The translations under genes and the position numbers were made by a program. The notes beneath the pieces were generated by a model, which saw only the letters and a program-made list of their open reading frames with translations, was not told the origin of the DNA and ran no database searches. From assembly GCF_002163875.1 (NCBI RefSeq), contig NZ_CP019333.1, positions 2,844,864-2,908,863 on the forward strand: DNA of 64,000 nucleotides, in the 5' to 3' direction. The stretch is from Gilvibacter sp. SZ-19. GTDB lineage: Bacteria; Bacteroidota; Bacteroidia; Flavobacteriales; Flavobacteriaceae. This document shows, one piece after another, positions 43,508 to 51,888 of this stretch; position 1 is the stretch's first letter; each line of letters opens with the position of its first letter.

Positions 43508-44179
43508 ATGTATAAGGTTATAATAACAGGAAGTACAGGTATGGTAGGCAAGGGGGTCTTGTTGGAATGCCTGGACGATGCTTCCATTACCGAAGCCTTG
43601 GTGATCAACAGATCATCATTGCAAATGAAGCACCCTAAGCTGAAGGAGTTGCTCCTAAAAGATTTTACCCAGTTGGAAAGCCTAAAAGAACAGCTTAAAG
43701 GATATGACGCCTGCTTTTATTGCATGGGGGTTTCTTCCATAGGGATGAATGAAGCCAAATTCACTGCCATAACCTACGATATTACCGTAATCTTTGCAGA
43801 TATTCTACACGAGCTTAACCCCAATATGGTCTTTAACTATGTCTCCGGAACGGGTACAGACAGTACCGCAACCGGACGAGTTATGTGGGCTCGTGTTAAA
43901 GGAAAGACCGAGAATTATGTGTTGAACAAAGGTTTTAAAGATGCCTACGCCTTTAGACCGGGGATGATCATTCCGGAGCGAGGCATAAAGTCCAGCACGG
44001 GTTGGTACAATGCAGTTTATGTGGTATTAAGACCTTTCTTTGGCTTATTAAAGAAGATGAAGAGCATCACAACAACATCTAAAATTGGTCAGGCGATGAT
44101 AGCCAGTATTACCGCAGATCAACTCAAAAAGCATCTGGAGAATAAGGATATAAATGCCTTGGCAGAGTCAAGAGCCTAG
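43508..44179 (+). CDS. NAD(P)-binding epimerase-like protein
   Basis: 223 residues. The Rossmann start is VIITGSTGMVGKGVLLECL, then a short SDR-like fold with YCMGVSSIGMNE, NYVSGTGTDST and AFRPGMIIPERG. No YxxxK pair is clear, so an atypical SDR is likely. A hydrophobic stretch near 175-190 may associate with membrane. Substrate unknown. Confidence 0.82.
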   Translation: MYKVIITGSTGMVGKGVLLECLDDASITEALVINRSSLQMKHPKLKELLLKDFTQLESLKEQLKGYDACFYCMGVSSIGMNEAKFTAITYDITVIFADILHELNPNMVFNYVSGTGTDSTATGRVMWARVKGKTENYVLNKGFKDAYAFRPGMIIPERGIKSSTGWYNAVYVVLRPFFGLLKKMKSITTTSKIGQAMIASITADQLKKHLENKDINALAESRA

Positions 44180-44230
44180 AATTAGCGGGAATTCCCTAAT
44201 TTTAAGCAACAACCAACTACAATTATCACC

Positions 44231-45508
44231 ATGTCCAATCGCAGGTCCTTTCTCAAGTCCGCTGGTTTAGCAGCGCTTTCTTTGCCTTTACTGTCGTTTG
44301 ATCAATCCCAGAACTGGTCTTTAGATCCTCTAAAACGCCAATTCGAAGAACCAGACGATTATTGGGTCATGATCCGCAAACAATTCCCGCTCAAAGAAGG
44401 GCAGACCTATTTTAATAACGGTACCATGGGGCCAACACCTGGTTATACGCTAGATGTTATGATCAATCATATGTTGCATTGGAACAAAGAGGCAGCTACA
44501 GTTGATTATAAGAACGGTTCTGGGCCGGAATTGCTAAGTGGTTATTTTCCGTATCAGGAGCTTAGAGAAAAGCTTGGAAGCCTTATAAATTGTGATTTTA
44601 AAGAGATCTCTATAACGCAAAATGCCACTTTTGGCATGAATTACGTTGGGATGGGGCTGGACCTTAAGCCCGGAGACGAATTGCTCAATACCGATCAGGA
44701 ACACGGGGGCGGATTTGGCGCCTGGCAGACCTTAGCAAAACGTAAGGGTTGCGTGTATAAACAAGCCACTATGCCTGTGCCTGCAAACGATCCGCAGCAA
44801 ATATACGAGGCTGTATTTAAGGAAGTTACCCCCAAAACCAAGGTCATTGCTATTCCGCATATGATATCCGTTTACGGTACGATCATGCCTGTAAAAGCCA
44901 TCTGTGAAGAGGCGAGAAGGCGCGGTATTTTTACGGTTTTGGATGGCGCCCAATGTGTTTGCCATATCGATGTAGATGTGAAAGCTATTGGTTGCGATGC
45001 TTATTACAGCAGTTTACACAAATGGTTATTAGCGCCTCCAGGCAGCGGTTTGTTGTATGTTAATAAAGAGGTGGCGAGTAGTATTTGGAGTACCATAGCG
45101 AGTTACAATTGGGACAATCAAGACGATCACGGATTTAGACTGATGCAAAACGGAACCGGGAATCCGGCTTTGATAGCTGGATACAGTGCAGCCATAGATT
45201 TCTTTAACAGCGTCGGTAAAGAACGTTGGCTAGGACGTATAAAAGAATTGGGAGCGTATTTACGCAATGGATTAAAACAAATGCCGCATGTGACTGTACA
45301 TTCATCAACCAATGAAGCCATGGCCGCTGGGATCACAACCTATGCCGTAAAAGGTTATACAGGGCCGGAATTACAACAAACACTTTGGGAGCGCGAAAAA
45401 CTACAGCCCAGATCTGTAGGCAATGAACTGCTAAGGCATTCAGTACACATTTATAATTCTAAGGCGGAGATTGATAGAGCGCTGGAAGTAATTCAAAGCT
45501 TGAGCTAG
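44231..45508 (+). CDS. Exported class V aminotransferase-like protein with Tat-type signal
   Basis: 425 residues. NRRSFLKSAGLAALSLPLLS fits a twin-arginine signal (RRxFLK). The rest is a fold-type I PLP enzyme: TYFNNGTMGPTP, the VLDGAQC Asp that binds the pyridine ring, and the Schiff-base Lys in YYSSLHKWLLAPPGSG. It is close to isopenicillin N epimerase-like or cysteine-desulfurase-like proteins. An exported PLP enzyme fits folding before Tat transport. The reaction is not known. Confidence 0.85.
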   Translation: MSNRRSFLKSAGLAALSLPLLSFDQSQNWSLDPLKRQFEEPDDYWVMIRKQFPLKEGQTYFNNGTMGPTPGYTLDVMINHMLHWNKEAATVDYKNGSGPELLSGYFPYQELREKLGSLINCDFKEISITQNATFGMNYVGMGLDLKPGDELLNTDQEHGGGFGAWQTLAKRKGCVYKQATMPVPANDPQQIYEAVFKEVTPKTKVIAIPHMISVYGTIMPVKAICEEARRRGIFTVLDGAQCVCHIDVDVKAIGCDAYYSSLHKWLLAPPGSGLLYVNKEVASSIWSTIASYNWDNQDDHGFRLMQNGTGNPALIAGYSAAIDFFNSVGKERWLGRIKELGAYLRNGLKQMPHVTVHSSTNEAMAAGITTYAVKGYTGPELQQTLWEREKLQPRSVGNELLRHSVHIYNSKAEIDRALEVIQSLS

Positions 45509-45512
45509 GGAA

Positions 45513-46205
45513 CTATCCTGCTAAGAATTCAAGAACCATTTTCAGCTGATTTTCATCTTTTAATGAAATATTATTCTCTTCGATAAAATCTAGAATTACT
45601 TCTGCGGTATGTGTTTCTGACTCGAATAACTTTGAAAATGACCTATTTGAAAGTTTAATTCTGATCATTATTCCATCTTTTTCGACATAAAAGCGTTCAT
45701 TTCTAATGTATTTATTAGTACGTCGATTTATCATAGGGTTCGGTGAACTCTTAGTATAACTTATATAATAATGCTTATAAACAGTAATTCCGTTATTATA
45801 AAAGAGCTCAAATAATTTCAGTTCTCCATCTTCAAGAAGCGGTCTAAAAATTTTGCCCTCAATAACAATCTGTAACAAGCTGTTTGTGTCAAAAGTGAAA
45901 ACATTATTGTCATTATATAAAGTTTCTAGGGTGTTATCAAACAGATTAATGTTTACGTTTTCAACTTTATAACGCCCTTGTTCTTTTAAATAGATTATTG
46001 CCTCAGAATTCCAATCGTCATAATAATACGCAGATCCTTCTGTACGAGTCTTAGGATTTACAAAACCGACGGTCATATTGAGTCCGCGGTAATCCCCGAA
46101 GGATTGTCTGGTGGTTTGTAATGGATTTGAATCTTGCTCATCTTCTTGAGCGAAAACTGTTAGTGATAATAGCAGAAATAGACTGATAGATAATTTGTAC
46201 TTCAT
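45513..46205 (-). CDS. Exported hypothetical protein
   Basis: 230 residues with signal peptide MKYKLSISLFLLLSLTVFAQ followed by an acidic, Glu/Gln/Asp-rich segment. The body is beta-rich with many Tyr and Asn. The C-terminus is helical (LKMVLEFLAG). No family recognised. Its AT-rich upstream region is the repeat array. Confidence 0.7.
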   Translation of the reverse strand: MKYKLSISLFLLLSLTVFAQEDEQDSNPLQTTRQSFGDYRGLNMTVGFVNPKTRTEGSAYYYDDWNSEAIIYLKEQGRYKVENVNINLFDNTLETLYNDNNVFTFDTNSLLQIVIEGKIFRPLLEDGELKLFELFYNNGITVYKHYYISYTKSSPNPMINRRTNKYIRNERFYVEKDGIMIRIKLSNRSFSKLFESETHTAEVILDFIEENNISLKDENQLKMVLEFLAG

Positions 46206-46314
46206 GTAAAAAATAAAAGCTTAGTTAGCGGGGAGTTGATCAAAGATACTAGAAGCAACTCACAAATAGAAACTGGAATCTGAGTTAGCTTTTGAGACCA
46301 TTTAAAAGTCTTTA
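46206..46314. other. Leader region between the 45513 gene and the repeat array
   Basis: AT-rich, no ORF or clear repeat. It contains the presumed promoter of the minus-strand gene. Confidence 0.4.
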
Positions 46315-46600
46315 GCGAGATCATATCAGAGACCTCTTTAAATAATCCGGAGAAACCCGCCGCAAATAACTTTGACATAATATCTGCCGATATAATTCGC
46401 TCACGCGAGCTTATATCTGAGACCTTAACAAATTCCAGTAACTGATCACCGCAAATAACTTTGACATAATATCTACCGATATAATTCACATACGCGAACT
46501 TATATCTGAGACCTTAACAAATTCCCGTTACTGATCACCGCAAATAACTTTGACATAATATCTATCGATATAATTCGCATACGCGAGCTTATATCTGATA
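46315..46600. repeat. Tandem repeat of about 89 bp with a hairpin in each unit
   Basis: Copies start at 46360, 46449 and 46538 (period 89), each beginning CCGCAAATAACTTTGACATA, preceded by a partial unit from 46315. Each full unit has a dyad GATATAA...TTATATC (46389-46417, 46478-46506, 46567-46595) with inner arms TTCGC/GCGAG (TTCAC/GCGAA in copy 2). The unit length is not a multiple of three, so it is not a coding repeat. It fills the gap upstream of the ribosome hibernation gene. Confidence 0.85.
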
Positions 46601-46830
46601 TTATATCAAATAGCGAGCTATTCGTTATTTGCTAAGTTTGTCACATAATTTATATTATGTAAAATAGACTTATTTGAGATCCCTCCTCTGTGATACAAAC
46701 AACCGCCCATTACTCTGGCTTTAATAAGACAACAAATTCACAATAACAAAGCCTTAACAGTTTCTGATAAAGTTGTTTTAAAGTTTTTGAATTCTCGTTT
46801 TCTCATGTAGTTTATATATAAAACCTTTAT
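46601..46830. other. Gap between repeat array and hpf
   Basis: AT-rich; CAAATA...TTATTTG and an ATAATTTATATTAT dyad follow the array. No ORF. TAGTTTAT near 46807 is a weak -7 candidate for hpf. Confidence 0.4.
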
Positions 46831-47133
46831 ATGAGAATCAATTACGAATACCACGACGTCGCTTCTAGCGAGGTTTTAGAAAATTTCACCCAAAACAAAG
46901 TTCAGCACATTTTAAAACGCAGTGATCGTATCACAGGCGTCGATGTTTATTTTAAGGTCAATGACGCACAATTAGCCCGTGATCGAATGACTGCCGGAAT
47001 TCGCGTGGAGCTCCCTGGAGAAACATTGTTCGCAGAAGCTGTAAACGATGAATTCCAAAAATCTGTTGCGCAAGCCACAGACGAACTCCTTGTTCAGCTA
47101 GAAAAATACAAAGCCAAATCCGCTAACCATTAA
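46831..47133 (+). CDS. hpf: Ribosome hibernation promoting factor (short form)
   Basis: 100 residues, the short HPF/YfiA fold: MRINYEYHDVASSEVLENFT, then VDVYFKVNDAQ, then ETLFAEAVNDEFQKSVAQAT. It binds the ribosomal decoding centre and stabilises inactive ribosomes in stationary phase. It starts a two-gene unit with the degenerate ArsC-like protein 10 bp downstream. Confidence 0.88.
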   Translation: MRINYEYHDVASSEVLENFTQNKVQHILKRSDRITGVDVYFKVNDAQLARDRMTAGIRVELPGETLFAEAVNDEFQKSVAQATDELLVQLEKYKAKSANH

Positions 47134-47142
47134 TACCAAACC

Positions 47143-47589
47143 ATGCACACACTCAGCAATGATAACAGACAGATCACACTAATTTATAACGGTAATCACG
47201 CCTTACATCGCCGTGTACGAGCCCTCTGCTCTGCTACCAAAAAGGCCTTGCTTACCCTCGATATAAGCCAAGAAAAGATCAGCCAAACCCTTTGGGCCGA
47301 GATTGAATCTCTATTGCCTGGAGAACTCCACCAAATCGTAGATTTAAAAGAAACGGTTACAGATTCAGAAGCAGTTTTCTCCAAACACGACCTGATGAAG
47401 ATCCTAGAGAAGAATCCAGACAGTTTGAGTTTTCCTCTGCTCTTTTACAAGGCAACATGCCATCAGATTAAAAATGAAGCCGAAGTACTTCGCTTTATTA
47501 ATGTAGATTCCGGAGGCTTTGAAAAAACCATGCACACCCAGGCACCTAAGGTTAAATCTCTGACCCGTGAGGAAAGCTTTAGGTCTTAA
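47143..47589 (+). CDS. Degenerate ArsC-like thioredoxin-fold protein
   Basis: 148 residues with the pattern of the arsenate reductase/Spx-like fold found behind hpf in flavobacteria: QITLIYNGNHALHRRVRALC, LTLDISQEKISQTLWAEI, HDLMKILEKNPDSLSFPLLF. The early residue after the first strand is Asn/Gly rather than the Cys expected of a true ArsC. It is therefore probably not an active arsenate reductase. Role unknown; the context hints at stress or dormancy. Confidence 0.65.
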   Translation: MHTLSNDNRQITLIYNGNHALHRRVRALCSATKKALLTLDISQEKISQTLWAEIESLLPGELHQIVDLKETVTDSEAVFSKHDLMKILEKNPDSLSFPLLFYKATCHQIKNEAEVLRFINVDSGGFEKTMHTQAPKVKSLTREESFRS

Positions 47590-47599
47590 GCGCTAAAAA

Positions 47600-49252
47600 T
47601 TATTCCTTTAGAGCCCTTCTGGCCTTCTCACCTTGAGGCCCATAAGGGTCCATCTGACTTACCTTGGCGTAAACTTGTTTGGCCTGGTCTACATTACCAC
47701 TGGCCTTTAGCGCATCTGCTAAGCCTAGCCACAGCTGCGAAGAATCTGTAAAGAGTTTACTGCTCATATCAAAGACAAACAGCGCTCCTTGAATTTGGTC
47801 ACTGTTGAGCAAATTGTATCCTGCTTGTGTAAATAAGGCTTCGAAATCGGTATACTGATGCATCGGATCGTTCACCATACGCGCTGCCTCACTACTCACC
47901 TTTTCCATTTCGCCAGCCATAAATAACTGGGTCAAATGGCCCATAGGGTCAAGTATCACATCATCGCCAATATCTGCCATAGCCGCCGCCAACACAGGGT
48001 CTTCATTGTTCTTGTACTGCTCAAAAGTTGTGGTAACAGCAATGTTGGGTGGCATCCACTGTTGGTTCTCCCATTGTGGCTTATCTTGCCACCAAGCCCA
48101 AGATAAACGAGCGTTGAACTGGCTGTTTGGAAGAACTAACTTCCGATTATCTCCATAAAAATTGAGGTTTTCTGCAGTGGGTTCGCCTACAAATATGACA
48201 TTGGTGTAATTGTCCAATTCGTTCACCAAGTTCTGGCAGGCCGAAAATGTTCTTCGCCCAATAATACAGAAGAACTTCCCTACCTCATTGACCTTAGATT
48301 GGATCAAACCGGTTATAAGCGGCTTGTTCAAATAATTATTTCCACCGCCATTCAAACGAACGTCTAAAATGAAACGTTCTACCTCATTTTGGGCAATAAA
48401 ATCAAAGATCTCTGCGTAGAATGCTTCTAGGGTTTGCTGAGAAGGATCGTTCTGCACCTGACTTTGACGCACATAAACAGTTTTGGTATCTGGATTGTAA
48501 TTAAAGTTGTAGATCTTATCTAGCTCCTGCAAGTACAAAGGGGTACTGCTTTGCGATCTAGCACTTATCATTTCCCCTTCTTTCTTTATGAGACTATAAC
48601 TGGTTTGAATCGCCTTTTTATCCCCCGCCCTGAAGTTATACGTAAAAACCTGCCCATCTTTTTCCAAAGTAAATGGAATTTCCATGCTGTAGTTTGGAAT
48701 AATGCGTTGGGCGTGCAAGATCTCTGGTACGGTCAGATCATTGATCCCGTAAGCCTTAAAGAATTGTTCGTTTTCTGCAGATACTGTAGGGTAAACAAGT
48801 TCTATGGCTTTCTCTATAGGGGTATCCCCTATTTTAAGCACTTTGGCGCCCAAGGCCTTCTCGTGGCCTTTAACGGTTCCCTCTATAAAAACACCATCGC
48901 TGAATTGATACAAATTCACAGGAATTTTGTGGTAGTCTATTTTGCCTCCACTCAGACTGAGATAAGTGTGCCCGTAGCCAAACATTGCTACCATACGCGA
49001 TAGCCCCACCATGATCTCGTGATCGGCCATATTTGGTATTTCACTGCGGAGTTTAGCCACTTCGGCATCCCATTTTTGGGCCGTTACTTTTTTAAACAAG
49101 AAGGGATAATCCTTATGAATACTTTGCTGTAAGAAGTCGAGGTCGGCTTGCCAGTCTTCTGTACTGAGCTGATTTTGTACTTGTGCGCTTAAACTTAACG
49201 AGAAGAATAAAAAACCTAAGACGGTCAACAAGGGTTTGGTTTGAAATTTCAT
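47600..49252 (-). CDS. S41-like peptidase with TPR tail, exported
   Basis: 550 residues with signal peptide (about 1-23). A helical region and a degenerate PDZ-like part lead into a C-terminal-processing-protease core: FILDVRLNGGGNN and the candidate nucleophile Ser in GRRTFSACQN, then a TPR-like tail (about 450-550; QLWLGLADALKASGNVDQAK). The Ser context and the conserved Asp region support S41, but a catalytic Lys is not clear. Confidence 0.8.
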   Translation of the reverse strand: MKFQTKPLLTVLGFLFFSLSLSAQVQNQLSTEDWQADLDFLQQSIHKDYPFLFKKVTAQKWDAEVAKLRSEIPNMADHEIMVGLSRMVAMFGYGHTYLSLSGGKIDYHKIPVNLYQFSDGVFIEGTVKGHEKALGAKVLKIGDTPIEKAIELVYPTVSAENEQFFKAYGINDLTVPEILHAQRIIPNYSMEIPFTLEKDGQVFTYNFRAGDKKAIQTSYSLIKKEGEMISARSQSSTPLYLQELDKIYNFNYNPDTKTVYVRQSQVQNDPSQQTLEAFYAEIFDFIAQNEVERFILDVRLNGGGNNYLNKPLITGLIQSKVNEVGKFFCIIGRRTFSACQNLVNELDNYTNVIFVGEPTAENLNFYGDNRKLVLPNSQFNARLSWAWWQDKPQWENQQWMPPNIAVTTTFEQYKNNEDPVLAAAMADIGDDVILDPMGHLTQLFMAGEMEKVSSEAARMVNDPMHQYTDFEALFTQAGYNLLNSDQIQGALFVFDMSSKLFTDSSQLWLGLADALKASGNVDQAKQVYAKVSQMDPYGPQGEKARRALKE

Positions 49253-49356
49253 TTTGTGATTTTAGTTGATTGATGAATGTTGTTCTATAAGAACTCTTTA
49301 ACACTGATTTGTTACAGTTCTTTTTCAATTAAATAGCTCGCTCGCTCTAAATGCAG

Positions 49357-49364
49357 TAATTTTG
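49357..49364 (+). promoter_or_regulatory. -7 box TAATTTTG almost touching the start of the MFS gene
   Basis: Exact TAnnTTTG, ending only 4 bp before the GTG at 49369. A transcript from this promoter would be leaderless or start just after the GTG. Confidence 0.4.
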
Positions 49365-49368
49365 CAGC

Positions 49369-50592
49369 GTGTCTGCCAACCGCCAAAAAACCCAATTAGA
49401 ATTTGTTGCCATGATGGCGGCATTGATGTCTATAGTTGCCTTAGCAATAGATGCATTATTGCCTGCTCTAGATATCATCGGATTCCATGTGGGCACCACC
49501 AATCCTAGCGACAATCAGCTGTTTATCATTATGATCTTCTTAGGCTTAGGTCTTGGTCCCCTACTCTTTGGTCCACTCTCTGATAGTCTGGGTAGAAAAC
49601 CGGTGGTCTATATGGGATTTAGTTTATTTGTCTTGGCCAGTTTGGTTTGTGTCAGTACAGAAAGTTTGTGGGTTATGATCATTGGTCGTATAGTTCAAGG
49701 CATTGGGCTTTCCGCACCCAGAACCATAGCTATCGCAATTATTCGCGATCTATACTCCGGAGATTATATGGCGCGTATCATGTCCTTTGTGACCGTGGTA
49801 TTCCTTTTGGTTCCCATTGTAGCACCTGCATTTGGAAAATTGGTTCTAGACCACTACAACTGGCAAGCCATATTTTATTTCCAATTGGTCATCGGCGCTG
49901 TGGTCTGTATTTGGTTTTATCTAAGACAACCTGAAACCCTAAAGCCGGAGAATAAGATTCCCATGAGCCGCCATTTATTTGCAGACGGTTTTAAAGAGAT
50001 CAGTCGGTATCCTGTAACCATAGGATGTACAGTTATTTCTGGTTTGATCGCAGGATCGTTCTTTGTATATCTGAGCGGATCGCAGCAGATCTTTCAAGAG
50101 CAATACGGCCTTAAAGAAGCCTTTCCGTATATTTTTGCAGGTTTAAGCATCGCCATTGGCCTGGCTGTCTTTTCCAATGCTAATATGGTACTCCGCTTTG
50201 GAATGGAAAAGCTGGTTACTGTAGCTTTAAGCGGATTTTTTGTGGTTTCCTTTGCCTATGTTTTGGTCTTTATAGGAAGCCCAAACCCACCAATTGCAGT
50301 CTTGCTTGGCTTTATGGCTTTGCAATTTTTGTGTATTGGATTCCTATTTGGCAATCTAAGAGCATTAGCCATGGAACCCGTAGGGCATATAGCAGGAATA
50401 GCAGCAGCCATTACCGGTTTTATCTCTACCATAATGGCGGTGCCTATAAGCACCTTTATTGGACGTTATCTCGACGACACGGCACTACCGGTCTTTGTTG
50501 GTTTTTCTCTTTGTTCCTTAGTAGCACTGCTGATTTTATTCTACCTAAAACGAAAAAATCCGCAAGGGCTATCAAAGCCGCAACAGACCTAG
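49369..50592 (+). CDS. Bcr/CflA-family MFS exporter
   Basis: 407 residues, 12 membrane helices. The DHA1 motif A loop GPLSDSLGRKPVV is intact and the conserved SIVALAIDALLPAL in helix 1 is typical of Bcr/CflA drug exporters. The start is GTG at 49369; ATG at 49411 would delete most of the N-terminus. It overlaps the small gene at 50589 by 4 bp. Substrate unknown. Confidence 0.9.
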   Translation: MSANRQKTQLEFVAMMAALMSIVALAIDALLPALDIIGFHVGTTNPSDNQLFIIMIFLGLGLGPLLFGPLSDSLGRKPVVYMGFSLFVLASLVCVSTESLWVMIIGRIVQGIGLSAPRTIAIAIIRDLYSGDYMARIMSFVTVVFLLVPIVAPAFGKLVLDHYNWQAIFYFQLVIGAVVCIWFYLRQPETLKPENKIPMSRHLFADGFKEISRYPVTIGCTVISGLIAGSFFVYLSGSQQIFQEQYGLKEAFPYIFAGLSIAIGLAVFSNANMVLRFGMEKLVTVALSGFFVVSFAYVLVFIGSPNPPIAVLLGFMALQFLCIGFLFGNLRALAMEPVGHIAGIAAAITGFISTIMAVPISTFIGRYLDDTALPVFVGFSLCSLVALLILFYLKRKNPQGLSKPQQT

Positions 50593-50813
50593 TTGCTCGC
50601 TTTGATCTCGGCATTGAGAATACCTGCTCTAATAAGTAATACCACGCCACTAAGCAGCAGTCCTATGCCCGCCGTACCGCCTAAAGTCCAAAGCCAGAAA
50701 TCTCCTCCACTGTGTTTAATATGAGAACATTCCAAGGCAATACTGAGGCCACTGCCGAGCAATAAGGCGCCCACTACTCCATTGAACCACCATTGTTTTT
50801 TACGCTTATCCAT
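50589..50813 (-). CDS. Two-TM small membrane protein
   Basis: 74 residues: a basic start (MDKRKKQWWFNG), two membrane helices (about 11-28 and 39-63), and a short polar tail. No family recognised. Convergent with the exporter. Confidence 0.65.
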   Translation of the reverse strand: MDKRKKQWWFNGVVGALLLGSGLSIALECSHIKHSGGDFWLWTLGGTAGIGLLLSGVVLLIRAGILNAEIKASN

Positions 50814-50875
50814 TTACTTTTTTTAAAGCCTAAAAATAATGAATACCTTAGTGCGACCAACTAACGACTACCTCA

Positions 50876-51886
50876 ATGATTCGACCTTGGCTACGCCTAT
50901 CCTTTGCTCTTGTTTTATTGCTGATTCTTGCCAGCAGTTGCAAATCAAACTCAGAAGATCAAACACAACAAGAAGCTATAGCCCCTGAAACAAAAGTGGA
51001 ACTGGAACTCGAATACCAAGCTGCACTGGGCGAAGGCCCGGTTTGGAATGCCAAGACCCAAGAACTTTATTGGGTGGATATTTTGAGCAAACAGTTACAC
51101 ATTTACAATCCGAACAACAAAGAGAATCGCAGTATTGAATTGCCGGGCCTGGTCGGAACCGTTGTTCCATTTACCTCGCGCCAAGCTGTCGTTGCCTTAG
51201 AGAATGGCATCTATAAGGTCAATTTAAAAAGTGGAGACCTGCAATTACTCTCTGATGTAGAAGCTACCCAGCCAGAGAACAGATTTAACGATGGCAAATG
51301 CGACCCCAATGGTAACCTTTGGGTAGGTAGTATGAATCTTGCAGAAGAGGCCGCTACGGGTAATTTGTATAAAATTGCCCCAGACGGCACCACTACCAAA
51401 ATGCTAGATAGCATCACTATTTCCAATGGTATCGTTTGGGACAGACGCGCCACGACCATGTACTATATTGACACACCTACCGGAGTGATTCGAGCCTTTG
51501 ACTATGACAAGAACACGGCTAGTATTAGCAATGAGCGTGTTGTTGTAAAGGTAGATCCTGCGGATGGTTTTCCAGACGGAATGGCCATAGATGAAAACAA
51601 CAATCTTTGGGTAGGTTTATGGAATGGCAATGCTGTAATACAATACGATCCCAAGACAGGAGCAACACTTCAAAAAGTGGCTGTTCCGGCTCACAATGTG
51701 ACTGCTGTTGCCTTTGGAGGACCCGATCTGGACGTAATGTACATTACCACGGCTCGAGTGGATATGACCGAAGAAGAACTGGAGCAGTATCCTTTGGCGG
51801 GTTCTGTATTTCGCTATAGCCCGGGTGTAAAAGGTCAGAAAGCTGATGTTTTTGGCCAATCTAGATTCACATCTAATACTCCTTAA
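50876..51886 (+). CDS. SMP-30/gluconolactonase-like lipoprotein
   Basis: 336 residues. The signal ends LILASSC (Cys at about 22), so it is a lipoprotein. The six-bladed propeller has the SMP-30 pattern: LGEGPVWNAKTQELYWVD, RFNDGKCDPNGNLWVGSM, SNGIVWD and DGFPDGMAIDENNNLWVGLW, with the metal-binding Glu, Asn and Asp residues. It probably opens gluconolactone or a related sugar lactone outside the inner membrane. It is the first gene of the gluconate operon, 2 bp from the kinase-dehydrogenase. Confidence 0.9.
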   Translation: MIRPWLRLSFALVLLLILASSCKSNSEDQTQQEAIAPETKVELELEYQAALGEGPVWNAKTQELYWVDILSKQLHIYNPNNKENRSIELPGLVGTVVPFTSRQAVVALENGIYKVNLKSGDLQLLSDVEATQPENRFNDGKCDPNGNLWVGSMNLAEEAATGNLYKIAPDGTTTKMLDSITISNGIVWDRRATTMYYIDTPTGVIRAFDYDKNTASISNERVVVKVDPADGFPDGMAIDENNNLWVGLWNGNAVIQYDPKTGATLQKVAVPAHNVTAVAFGGPDLDVMYITTARVDMTEEELEQYPLAGSVFRYSPGVKGQKADVFGQSRFTSNTP

Positions 51887-51888
51887 AA

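Noticed and set aside
46202-46489. 95-residue frame on the minus strand
   Set aside because: It lies over the 89-bp repeat array, whose period is not a multiple of three, and it lacks a plausible protein pattern.
46315-46600. CRISPR array
   Set aside because: Units are joined end to end without unique spacers, and no cas genes are near.
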